Shown: positions 17,408 through 24,264 of the stretch, piece after piece | Layout of the letters: every line of letters begins with the position of its first letter | Numbering within the stretch: position 1 is the stretch's first letter | From: Actinacidiphila cocklensis | Lineage (GTDB): Bacteria > Actinomycetota > Actinomycetes > Streptomycetales > Streptomycetaceae | DNA length: 32,337 nt | Assembly: GCF_907177275.1 (NCBI RefSeq) | Contig: NZ_CAJSLV010000102.1 | Span: forward strand, 1 to 32,337 | Reading direction: 5' to 3' | The notes under the pieces: model-generated | What the model was told of the DNA's origin: nothing | What the model saw: the letters and a program-made list of their open reading frames with translations, nothing else | Databases searched by the model: none | Translations under genes and position numbers: made by a program

Positions 17408-17803
17408 TCAATTACCTCGTTCACTCGTGGCAGGTACGGATAACACGTGGTTGATGTCGAGGGCGCCGGCCCGGTCAACGGTGGTGTCGTCGTACCAGCT
17501 GAGCCAGGTGCCGCCGGTCAGAGTGCAGGTGCCGGTGACGGTGGGGGCGGTGACGGCCTCCTCGAGGAGGACTTCCTTGCGGGTGTCACAGCCGTCGTGG
17601 TCGGCGTCGATCCACCCGCAGAAGGACGACTCGCGGTTGTAGCCAGTACGGTCCTCGGCCGCGACCGGCAGCGCGGCGACCGCCTGGTGGAGCGCGACGC
17701 TGCGCTCGCCGGCTGCAGGCTCGGCGGCGATGGTGGAGGCGAGAACGGCGGCGGCCAACGGCGCGGTCACGCCTGCGGCTGGGCGTGTGCGGGAGAGGTT
17801 CAT
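17408..17803 (-). pseudogene. Truncated secreted HNH-type nuclease (GmrSD/DUF1524-like)
   Basis: From the ATG at 17803 the protein has an N-terminal signal-like segment (S-R-T-R-P-A-A-G-V-T-A-P-L-A-A-A-V-L-A-S). It then has the conserved stretch of secreted actinomycete HNH proteins: R-T-G-Y-N-R-E-S-S-F, W-I-D-A-D-H-D-G-C-D-T-R-K-E-V-L-L, and L-T-G-G-T-W-L-S-W-Y-D. In intact relatives L-D-I-D-H-x-V-P-L-x-E-A-W-D follows and supplies the catalytic His. Here the sequence is L-D-I-N-H-V-L-S-V-P-A and stops within a dozen residues. The second half, with the rest of the HNH site, is missing, so the product should be inactive as a nuclease. The frame also extends to an ATG at 17860. Neither start has a good ribosome binding site. 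Confidence 0.75.
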
Positions 17804-17860
17804 GGGTGGGGGCGTATTCAGACGGATCGGCTCTGCATGCGGCCGGCCGGCTAGGTTCAT

Positions 17861-18352
17861 ACGGATGGGCCAGGCGCCGACGCCCGAGCGGCTTCTTACC
17901 GCGCTGGCGTGGTAATCCGGCGCCAGCCTGCCAGGACCGTGACCGTGACCAAGTATCGAGGGCCGGGAGGTCTGCCTCGCCGCGGCTTGGACACCGGGGG
18001 ACCGGCCACGAAGTCGCGCCTCGGTGTCACGACGATGCGCGGATAGCTCGACGCGTCATCAGCCGGTGGAACCGGATTCGCGGGCCGTGGGCCGGCTTAC
18101 GCGGTAAGCCCTTGCCATGAGTGAGCTACCGGAAGGGCCTCGCCGTGCGTGGGGGACGGGTTGTGATCGGAGCCGGCGGCGGGGGGTGCGGGGTTATCCA
18201 TGCCGGTTGGATCCGCCTGGATGGAGGGCGGAGGTCGTGCGGGCGCGAGTTCGGCGATGATGGCCTGGCGTAGCCCTGTCCACACCACTCAACCGTCGAT
18301 CTCGGCCGTAACCCCCCAACGCTACGCGGTCATTTTGCGCCACTTCGCAGTT
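17861..18352. other. Intergenic stretch without a recognisable gene
   Basis: About 490 nt between the truncated HNH gene (leftward) and the WXG-like operon (rightward). A short plus-strand frame starting near 17938 (V-T-V-T-K-Y-R-G-P-G-G-L-P-R-R-G-L-D) and a weak continuation in another frame to about 18115 may be remains of a gene. No domain, RNA gene or clear terminator was seen. The right end is AT-richer and probably contains promoter elements of the operon. Confidence 0.35.
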
Positions 18353-18397
18353 TGTGATCAGTGTTCTGGATAGCATCCTGTGACATAAGTGATCACA
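18353..18397 (+). promoter_or_regulatory. Inverted repeat upstream of the WXG-like operon, candidate operator
   Basis: TGTGATCA (18353-18360) and TGATCACA (18390-18397) are exact inverted copies with 29 nt between them. The right arm ends 10 nt before the GTG start codon at 18407 and overlaps the ribosome-binding region, so a bound repressor or an RNA hairpin could control the operon. No convincing -35/-10 pair could be fixed within the spacer. Confidence 0.45.
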
Positions 18398-18406
18398 GGG
18401 GGGCCC

Positions 18407-18706
18407 GTGACCGATCTGAACGTGAAACCGCAGGAGTTACTCGCGTCCGCGCACATGACGGACACGGTGAACAGCCCGGCGCTGCACAGCCGGATCACCG
18501 GCGCTCTCAGCGCCTTGGACGACGCCGCGCAGGCACTCGCCAGCTGGTCGATCCAGCCGGAGATGGACGAGCTGAGCAGCACCTGGAGCCTGGCTTTCAA
18601 GGGACTGCAAGGCCGGCTGGCCGCCTCCGCCGACGCGCTGCGCGGGTGCGCCACCACCCACGCGTGGAACGACACGCTGCTCGGCCGCGACTTCGAGGGG
18701 CTTTGA
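18407..18706 (+). CDS. WXG100-like small helical protein
   Basis: A 99-residue protein from a GTG at 18407 with a purine-rich site (CACAGGGGGG) just upstream. It has no signal peptide and is almost wholly helical: an N-terminal helix, then a second helix with W-S-I-Q-P-E-M-D-E-L, and a third containing W-S-L-A-F-K-G-L-Q-G-R-L. Size and helical-hairpin layout fit WXG100/ESX-type proteins, although the exact W-x-G turn is not present. Its stop codon is 2 nt before the start of the DUF1023 hydrolase gene, so the two are translationally coupled; a helical protein encoded just before a DUF1023 hydrolase is a familiar actinomycete arrangement. Role inferred: secreted or surface partner or chaperone of the hydrolase. 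Confidence 0.7.
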   Translation: MTDLNVKPQELLASAHMTDTVNSPALHSRITGALSALDDAAQALASWSIQPEMDELSSTWSLAFKGLQGRLAASADALRGCATTHAWNDTLLGRDFEGL

Positions 18707-18708
18707 CG

Positions 18709-20343
18709 GTGGCTGACGAGTACGCCCTGCTGTGGAACCTCGACGTCGACAGCATCGAGACTGCCGCCACGCACTGGCGGCAGCTGTCCGCCCAACTGGA
18801 GAGCGCCCACACCGCTCACCGCAGGAACGTGACCGGCCCGCTGAAGGAGGCCGGCTGGACCGGGGAGGCCGCCACCTCTGCCTTCCTGTTCCTGGACGGC
18901 ATCGAGACCCGCCTCGAGGTCGGGTGCGTCGAGGCGGAGACGATCGGCACCGTGCTCTCCACCGTCCACCAGCGCATGTCCAGCGCGAAGAGCGACCTGC
19001 GGGCGGTCGTGGCGGAGGCGGAGGGCGCCGGCTACACGGTGGGCGACGACGGCACCGTCTACCCGCCACCGCAGCACTCGCGGTACGAGGCCGAGGAGGG
19101 CGCCCACCAGCTCGCGGGCTACCGGACCAGGGTCTCCTGCGCGCTCACCGCCGCCCGGCAGGCGTCGGAGGACGGCAGGGCGGCCCTGGCGGCCCTGCAC
19201 GGCGACGTCATGGCGCAGTACCGGCCGCACGCGCTGAACGAGGCGGCCAACGACACCGAGGCCGCCATGCTGTACATGGGCATCAAGGAGCCCAAGCCGC
19301 CGAAGGACCCGCAGGCCGCGGCCGACTGGTGGCAGGGCCTCACGCCCGACCAGCAGCGGGAATACATCCTTTATTACCCCGAGATCGTCGGCAGCCTCGA
19401 CGGTCTCCCGGCGGTCGACCGCGACCGGGCCAACCGGCTGGCCCTCGACGAGCAGCTGGACGACCCCACATGGGTGACCGGCCACGACTACGGGGTCGGG
19501 ACCAGCGCCGTCCTCGATCCGCGCTACGTGGGGCTGGAGAAGCTCAAGGAAGCGCTGGAGGCGCACGATGACGCACCGCCCGGCAGGGAGCTGTACCTGC
19601 TCGACTTCCAGGGAGCGGGGGACGGCCAGGTGGTCATCGCCCAGGGCAACCCCGACACGGCGGCATTCACCGGCGTGTACGTGCCCGGCACCGACACGAC
19701 GCTGGGGGGCGTTTCCGGCTCGTTGAACCGGATCGACCACCTCCAGCGGGCGGCGCAGGACGCCCACCCGAACGGCAGCGTGTCGACCGTGTTCTGGCTG
19801 GGCTACGACGCCCCCGAGATAGACGCGTCGGTGACCTCCACATGGCGGGCCGACGACGGCGCGCCGGACCTGCGCCACTTCATCGCGGGAACACGCGCCG
19901 CGCAGGGCCCCGAGCACCACCACATCACGGTGATCGGGCACAGCTACGGCTCGACGGTGGTGGGCACGGCCGCCACGGGCGGGCATCTGGGCGCCGATGA
20001 CATCGTGGCGGTGGGCAGTCCGGGCATGAACGGCTACGCCGACCAGTTCGGCATACCCCGGGACCACGTGTACGTCGGGAAATCCCCGAGCGACCCCATA
20101 GCCAAGTTCTTTTCGGGCGCCACGCTGGGCGTCGACCCGGCAGGGCCCAATTTCGGCGCGAGCCAATTCGAGGTGGCGAACGGCGACCACAGCAGCTATT
20201 TCGACGAGGGCAGCAAGGGTCTCGAAAACATGGGGAGGATCATCGCGGGGCAAGACCCCACACTGGTGCATCCCGCTCCGGAGGTGGATCCGCCGCGTCC
20301 CCCTACCGCTCCGCCGATTCACAGGTATCCCACGATCTCCTGA
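18709..20343 (+). CDS. DUF1023 alpha/beta hydrolase with WXG-like helical N-terminus
   Basis: The GTG at 18709 gives 544 residues; the frame is open further left but that overlaps the preceding gene. Residues 1 to about 230 are helical and Ala/Glu-rich, with a WXG-like segment (A-G-W-T-G-E-A-A) and a possible coiled coil. From about 250 the DUF1023 alpha/beta-hydrolase domain begins (L-L-D-F-Q-G-A-G-D-G-Q-V-V-I-A). The nucleophile elbow is G-H-S-Y-G-S-T-V-V-G, the region A-V-G-S-P-G-M supports the fold, and a candidate catalytic His is in G-D-H-S-S-Y near residue 500. No signal peptide is visible, so export would depend on a partner such as a type VII system. The substrate is unknown; members are usually annotated as lipase/esterase-like. 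It is the central gene of a three-gene operon. Confidence 0.85.
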   Translation: MADEYALLWNLDVDSIETAATHWRQLSAQLESAHTAHRRNVTGPLKEAGWTGEAATSAFLFLDGIETRLEVGCVEAETIGTVLSTVHQRMSSAKSDLRAVVAEAEGAGYTVGDDGTVYPPPQHSRYEAEEGAHQLAGYRTRVSCALTAARQASEDGRAALAALHGDVMAQYRPHALNEAANDTEAAMLYMGIKEPKPPKDPQAAADWWQGLTPDQQREYILYYPEIVGSLDGLPAVDRDRANRLALDEQLDDPTWVTGHDYGVGTSAVLDPRYVGLEKLKEALEAHDDAPPGRELYLLDFQGAGDGQVVIAQGNPDTAAFTGVYVPGTDTTLGGVSGSLNRIDHLQRAAQDAHPNGSVSTVFWLGYDAPEIDASVTSTWRADDGAPDLRHFIAGTRAAQGPEHHHITVIGHSYGSTVVGTAATGGHLGADDIVAVGSPGMNGYADQFGIPRDHVYVGKSPSDPIAKFFSGATLGVDPAGPNFGASQFEVANGDHSSYFDEGSKGLENMGRIIAGQDPTLVHPAPEVDPPRPPTAPPIHRYPTIS

Positions 20344-20388
20344 AGGCCCGTCACCGACCTACGAAACACCGAAAGCAGGTGTCCCGTC

Positions 20389-20922
20389 ATGAGGGGAATC
20401 CGCTGGTGCGCGCCGGTGCTTGCTCTCGTCCCGCTCGCCCTCCTGACGAGCTGCACGGCGTCGGACAACGGCACCGGCGACAAGAACGCCCCGTTGCCGC
20501 GGAAGAGCCGCGCGGACGCCCAAGCGGCGGCGGCGGCCTTCGTCGAGTCCCTCGCACGCAGCGCCGGGGCGCCGATCGACGCCAAAAGCATCAAGCCGGA
20601 GTTCTCGGACTGCATCGGCAGGAACGACGAGACCGCGCAGGACGGCCGCTTCTTCCTCACCTACCGCGCCCACTCCCCGCTGGTGCGGGCCCGGCAGGGC
20701 CAGGCAGGCGCTCGTGTCAGGGACGACCTCAAGAAGCAGAGCGCCGAGGACATCAGCTTCCGCGACGACGATTCCCTGGAACCCGCGGTCCTGCTGGAAG
20801 GACACGACCCGAAAACGCACTTCAGTATCGACGTCTCCGGCTACCGGGATCCCGACGAGATGCACTTTGTCGTCTCCACGCCCTGCTACCTGCCTCCGGG
20901 GGCGAGGCAGCAGCACTTCTGA
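20389..20922 (+). CDS. Putative lipoprotein of the WXG-like/DUF1023 operon
   Basis: A 177-residue protein from an ATG at 20389 with AGCAGGTG upstream. The N-terminus is a lipoprotein signal: basic M-R-G-I-R, hydrophobic core, and lipobox L-T-S-C with the acceptor Cys at residue 22. The mature part has a flexible D-N-G-T-G-D-K-N linker and a small domain with two Cys (S-D-C-I-G near residue 75 and T-P-C-Y-L near 168) that could form a disulphide. It follows the hydrolase gene by 45 nt in the same direction, so it is probably co-transcribed and anchored outside the membrane. The family is not recognised. It may be the membrane-side partner or immunity factor of the secreted hydrolase, an inference from context only. 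Confidence 0.78.
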   Translation: MRGIRWCAPVLALVPLALLTSCTASDNGTGDKNAPLPRKSRADAQAAAAAFVESLARSAGAPIDAKSIKPEFSDCIGRNDETAQDGRFFLTYRAHSPLVRARQGQAGARVRDDLKKQSAEDISFRDDDSLEPAVLLEGHDPKTHFSIDVSGYRDPDEMHFVVSTPCYLPPGARQQHF

Positions 20923-20993
20923 CCCTGGCCGGGCTGACTTCACTGTCAACGCACGGGCCGGGACCGGCCCGGCGTTCGACGGTGAGGAGTTCG

Positions 20994-21362
20994 GTGATCG
21001 CTCAAGGAACGAAGGTCGCTGCGCGGTGTGCAGGCGGGAAGCGGGGTCGCCTGGACTCGATGATGCTGTACGAGGACGTGGTAGCGGCCGGGGCGCTGTA
21101 CAACCAACGGGTGCTGGAAGAGGTCTGCGACCGGCTCGGGCCGGCGACCGAGTCGCGCACGCCCACGCCGGGGCTCCAGCCGGTCATCGAGATCGCCGGT
21201 GTGCCGCCGGAGACCGCCGCTGCGGCGAACTGCCTGCAGGCCATCGCCCGCCACAAGCCCGTCCCCCGTGCAGCCCAGGCCGTCGTCGCTACGTCAAGGA
21301 CGCCTTCGTCGACGACGACGTCGACCTGCCCCTGCCGGCCGACGGCTTCGCGCAGCGGATAG
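20994..21362 (+). pseudogene. MobF/TrwC-type relaxase fragment
   Basis: A 122-residue frame begins at a GTG (20994) with a GGTGAGGAG site. Residues about 19-75 (L-D-S-M-M-L-Y-E-D-V-V-A-A-G-A-L-Y, then V-L-E-E-V-C-D-R-L-G, then P-V-I-E-I-A-G-V-P) resemble the part of actinomycete MobF relaxases just after the metal-binding His triad, where the usual text is S-L-D-x-x-x-L-Y-x-x-x-x-A-A-G and V-R-E-I-A-G-V-P. The catalytic Tyr and His-triad region and the helicase half are absent, so it cannot act in conjugation. The last 30 residues are out of phase: a G/C-biased continuation (Y-V-K-D-A-F-V-D-D-D-V-D-L-P) is in another frame ending at 21385, so there is a second break near 21290. It probably marks a lost integrative or plasmid element. 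Confidence 0.6.
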
Positions 21363-21387
21363 AGGAGATGACCGCCTCCGTGTGACC

Positions 21388-21443
21388 GGCACGACCGCAG
21401 GCACTGCTCCCCGCAGCTCGACTGCCGGGAGCTGTGCCGTGCC
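21388..21443 (+). terminator. Two-tier hairpin after the relaxase remnant
   Basis: Inner arms GCTCCCCGCA (21406-21415) and TGCCGGGAGC (21423-21432) pair with one mismatch around a 7-nt loop; outer arms GGCACG (21388-21393) and CGTGCC (21438-21443) pair perfectly. The structure lies directly after the stop at 21385 and between convergent genes, a good place for a terminator. Confidence 0.6.
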
Positions 21444-21500
21444 AGGGCCGGTGCGTGCCGTGTGACGCGGATGCGGTGTCGGCGGTGGCCGGCGGACTGC

Positions 21501-22025
21501 TCAGCCGATGCCGGTCACGCTCAGTGCGGTGGTCCAGTTGTTCTTGATGGCGGTGCGGGCCGCGGACAGGGTGATGGTGCCCTTGCAGACGGCGTTTTTG
21601 AGCTTGGTCTCGACGCCGTCCTTGGTGGTGGCGGTCTTGGTGCCGGAGTAGGGCTCGGGCCACAGGTTGCCGGGGTCGCGGGGGGAGCCGCCGAGCTCGA
21701 GGGGGATCTGGTGGTCTTCCTCGTAGGAGGACAGGTTCTTGTCGGCGTAGCCGTAGTCGGCGATGCCCTGCGTCTTCAGGGCGTTGGTGTAGGAGGTGGG
21801 CGGGCGGACGGTGGCGGTCCAGCCGGACACGCAGATGGCGGAGCCGATCGTGGACTGGGTGACGTCGGGGTTGTAGACGCCGGGCGTGCAGTGCGGGTCG
21901 GGCAGCGGCAGGTAGGACCGCGAGCAGGTCGCGGCGTCCGCAGGGCCGGTGGCGGCGACGATGAGGCCGGCGGCAGCCAGGGTGGTGGCCGCGAACGTGG
22001 CGGTGAGGCGGTGTGCAGGGCACAT
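21501..22025 (-). CDS. Secreted HNH-like protein
   Basis: The ATG at 22025 has a GGGAG site 7 nt upstream and begins a signal peptide (hydrophobic core F-A-A-T-T-L-A-A-A-G-L-I-V-A-A-T-G, cleavage near A-D-A-A-T), giving 174 residues; the longer frame to 22091 is unlikely. The mature protein has P-D-P-H-C-T-P-G, a Cys-containing V-C-V-S-G-W-like strand, and Y-E-E-D-H-Q-I-P-L-E-L-G-G-S-P-R-D-P-G-N-L-W. The last segment fits the core of an HNH beta-beta-alpha-metal site (D-H, then L-G-G, then N-L). This is a recurrent exported family in Streptomyces, usually annotated as hypothetical. A secreted nuclease is plausible but the third His is not obvious. It is separate from the truncated HNH-type gene at 17408-17803, which belongs to a different subfamily. 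Confidence 0.75.
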   Translation of the reverse strand: MCPAHRLTATFAATTLAAAGLIVAATGPADAATCSRSYLPLPDPHCTPGVYNPDVTQSTIGSAICVSGWTATVRPPTSYTNALKTQGIADYGYADKNLSSYEEDHQIPLELGGSPRDPGNLWPEPYSGTKTATTKDGVETKLKNAVCKGTITLSAARTAIKNNWTTALSVTGIG

Positions 22026-22114
22026 CAGGGAACTCCCGCAGAATGGTGCCCGGGGCGGTGCCCCGGGACGCTGACGGTAGGACACCACCACCTGGGTCTA
22101 TGCGAGTAGACATC

Positions 22115-22149
22115 TGAGGTGAACACCTCATGTCCCCGGTGTACCGGGG
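22115..22149. promoter_or_regulatory. Two adjacent palindromes upstream of the secreted HNH-like gene
   Basis: TGAGGT-GAAC-ACCTCA occupies 22115-22130 and CCCCGG-TGTA-CCGGGG occupies 22134-22149, only 3 nt apart and about 90 nt upstream of the start codon at 22025. The first looks like a two-fold symmetric repressor site; the second could extend it or form a small hairpin. Confidence 0.45.
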
Positions 22150-22372
22150 GCCACGCGGGCGGCACCGAAGAGGAGTCCGCCACCGGCCCCCGGGCCGCCT
22201 CCCGCCATGTCGGCCCCCACGTGGCGCCCTGGTCTTCTGCGTCCAGCACACCGGTCTCACAGGGCCGGAGAAGACCAAGCCCGCAGGCCTGGTAACGCAC
22301 GGGCCGGCTGCCGGATGGACGGTGCCGGCCGCGCTGCCGCACGCACCCGCGGGGGCTGGCCTTCGGCGGTGG

Positions 22373-22822
22373 TCAGGCGCCGCAGAGGGTGTCGTTGTTC
22401 TTCAGCGAGTGGGTGGTGTCGTTGAGCTGGTAGGAGCGCAGGTCGCCGATGGTCCCGCCGTCGCGCCCGACGCAGACGTGCCGGCCGGTGTAGTTGTCTT
22501 TTTGGTAGACCCTGGCGGTCCGGCTGCTGTTGTTGATGATGGAGCTGCCCTTGCTCCGGATGTAGTCCGGCAGGTGCCGGACGGATCCGTCGACGGCCCG
22601 CTTGACGTAGGGCTGGCCGTCGAAGTTGATCTCGGGGTAGATGCACACGAACCCCCGCGGGCAGGCGATCTGGTCCCTGGCCGTGGTGAGGGCAGCCGAG
22701 GTGGCTGTGGCGTAAGCGGGTGTGAGGCCGGCGAGTGACGCGGCGAGGACAGCAGGGACGGCGGCAGCAGTGAGCAGCGCGGTCGCGCGGGAGGCCGGCC
22801 GTCGTGTGCGCAGATATTTCAT
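22373..22822 (-). CDS. Secreted peptidase inhibitor of family I36 (SMPI-like)
   Basis: A 149-residue protein from an ATG at 22822. Residues 1-40 are a long basic signal peptide with an Ala/Leu core and a P-A-Y-A-T-A cleavage area. The mature part is a gamma-crystallin-like fold: C-P-R-G-F-V-C-I-Y-P-E-I-N-F-D-G, then I-I-N-N-S-S-R-T-A-R-V-Y, then N-Y-T-G-R-H-V-C-V-G-R, and the terminal C-G-A. Four Cys form the two disulphides expected of the family. The archetype, from Streptomyces nigrescens, inhibits metalloproteases; other members are of unknown target. It is monocistronic, with about 220 nt of noncoding DNA upstream and no partner gene. The upstream AGGA lies about 12 nt from the ATG. Confidence 0.85.
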   Translation of the reverse strand: MKYLRTRRPASRATALLTAAAVPAVLAASLAGLTPAYATATSAALTTARDQIACPRGFVCIYPEINFDGQPYVKRAVDGSVRHLPDYIRSKGSSIINNSSRTARVYQKDNYTGRHVCVGRDGGTIGDLRSYQLNDTTHSLKNNDTLCGA

Positions 22823-23052
22823 GCAACTGTGGTGTCCTGGCGGAACGGTTCTTCATTCCGTTAATGGCGGATGTTCGGCCCAATGGGCGATTCCTCCTAC
22901 ACAGCGCTCGGGTTGCGCCCGGTGTGGCGCCGGCCGTGCGGCTGGGGCGGAAGTCCATCCGCCCGTCCCGCGCGGTGGACCAAGAGCCGGGGGAGCCGGA
23001 GGCCGTCATGCCTGACGAGGTCGGCGCGACGGCGTAGGCGCGACGGTGGAAG

Positions 23053-23400
23053 ATGCTGCGGGGCCTGGCCGCGGCGTTCGATCTGGCGCCCGAGCCGCCG
23101 GCGTCGATGTCGCTCTTGGTCGTCCTCGGGACGACGCGCGCCCGGGAGGCGATCGAGGCCAGTCACGATGTCGCGGTCGCGGATCCGCTGGCGTGGCTGG
23201 AGCACGAAGCGATCGTCGTGCACTCCGGGCCGGCGGCAACGAGACAGCCCACCGACAAACCGAGTTACACCGCTGGCGCTGGCGGCTGTACAGACCCGCG
23301 AGAAAGGCATGAGCCTGGCGAACATGGCCCGGTGGGCCCGCGCTCACGACATCCCCCTCCGCCCCCGCGGCGGAGCAAGCCATGATGCGGCCCTTCGCCT
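23053..23400 (+). pseudogene. Remnant of a regulatory or mobile-element gene with HTH-like segment
   Basis: The plus-strand frame from ATG 23053 begins with a well-formed coding stretch (M-L-R-G-L-A-A-A-F-D-L-A-P, L-A-W-L-E-H-E-A-I-V-V-H) but continues into low-quality sequence. A second phase from about 23265 has coding character: L-A-L-A-A-V-Q-T-R-E-K-G-M-S-L-A-N-M-A-R-W, then A-H-D-I-P-L-R-P-R-G-G-A-S-H. The second part resembles the helix-turn-helix and R-x-R-G-G-x-S-H segment seen in several actinomycete DNA-binding proteins. The phase change near 23260 and the lack of a proper end indicate decay. The surrounding noncoding DNA (22823-23052 and 23400-23571) shows nothing further. Confidence 0.4.
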
Positions 23401-23571
23401 TCGAGACACGGCTGCTCAGAGGAAAGTCAGGTTCGGCATTGGGGACGGACAGGCCATAGCTCGATCCTCTGAGAGAATCGAGCCTCCACCAGACCCGGCG
23501 CAGCACCCGCCTGGTCAGCCGGTTGGTGGCGGCAGCGACAGCCGTGACCGGCCACCTGACCGCCCGGCGAT

Positions 23572-24249
23572 CTACCCGGGTGACCACAGCCCTTCGCCGC
23601 GCTCGAAGAGCTGATAGACGCGCTGGGGATCCTCGTCCAGCGCCTCCCGCAGCTCGTTCTCGGTCACCGCGGAGTGACCTGCGTCCGGCACCTTGACATG
23701 GTGGAATCCCGGACTGCCTAGTCGCAGGACATTCTGGTTCCGATAGCAGATGAACGGCAGGCCCGCCTCCTGCAGCCGAACGGTGAGTTCCCAATCGCTC
23801 CGCTCCGACCACGTGATGTACATCCCGCGACTGCGGAGCTCGGGCAGGACCTCCTCGTACGACTCGGCGGTCAGCGGGTTGCCGATGATGTCAAGGCTCG
23901 TCAGGTCATGCAGGTCTAGCAGCGGAGTCAGGTCGGTGATCAGATTCCGGTTGAGGTTGCACTGGATCAGGGGCAGGTCGTTCATGCTCTCAAGGCAGGT
24001 CAAGCCACTGTCGTTGACCTGCAGCGTGCTCAGCGACGTGAACTGTGAGACGAACCCGCTGTCGACGGGGTCGCAGCCGAGCACGAAGAGCATGGTGAGC
24101 CCGATACACCTCTCGATGCCGGCGAGGTCACGAGCGTGCTGGACCACGAGTTCCCGAATCTCCGGCCACTCGGAGTCCTCGAGCGGCAGGACGTGCCCGG
24201 CCGCGGACTCCAGTGCCTCCACGACGGCTGGATCGAAGGACTGGGTCAT
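23572..24249 (-). CDS. Leucine-rich-repeat protein, probable immunity partner of the large toxin
   Basis: A 225-residue soluble protein from an ATG at 24249 with a GGAG site 6 nt upstream. The start is 15 nt after the toxin stop, so the genes are one transcript. The middle third holds about three short leucine-rich repeats: L-S-T-L-Q-V-N-D-S-G-L-T-C-L, then I-Q-C-N-L-N-R-N-L-I-T-D-L, then L-T-S-L-D-I-I-G-N-P-L. Flanking parts are acidic. There is no signal or membrane segment, so it acts in the cytoplasm. LRR proteins can serve as immunity proteins in polymorphic toxin systems because the curved surface binds the toxin domain, and gene order supports that here. No nuclease, kinase or ligase motif is visible. 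A regulatory or chaperone role is an alternative. Confidence 0.75.
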   Translation of the reverse strand: MTQSFDPAVVEALESAAGHVLPLEDSEWPEIRELVVQHARDLAGIERCIGLTMLFVLGCDPVDSGFVSQFTSLSTLQVNDSGLTCLESMNDLPLIQCNLNRNLITDLTPLLDLHDLTSLDIIGNPLTAESYEEVLPELRSRGMYITWSERSDWELTVRLQEAGLPFICYRNQNVLRLGSPGFHHVKVPDAGHSAVTENELREALDEDPQRVYQLFERGEGLWSPG

Positions 24250-24264
24250 GGTGTCTCCGTCTCG

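Noticed and set aside
18358..20322. A 654-codon open frame on the minus strand opposite the DUF1023 hydrolase gene
   Set aside because: Val/Arg/Gly-rich translation without any domain. The plus strand carries the nucleophile elbow, the operon structure and good start signals.
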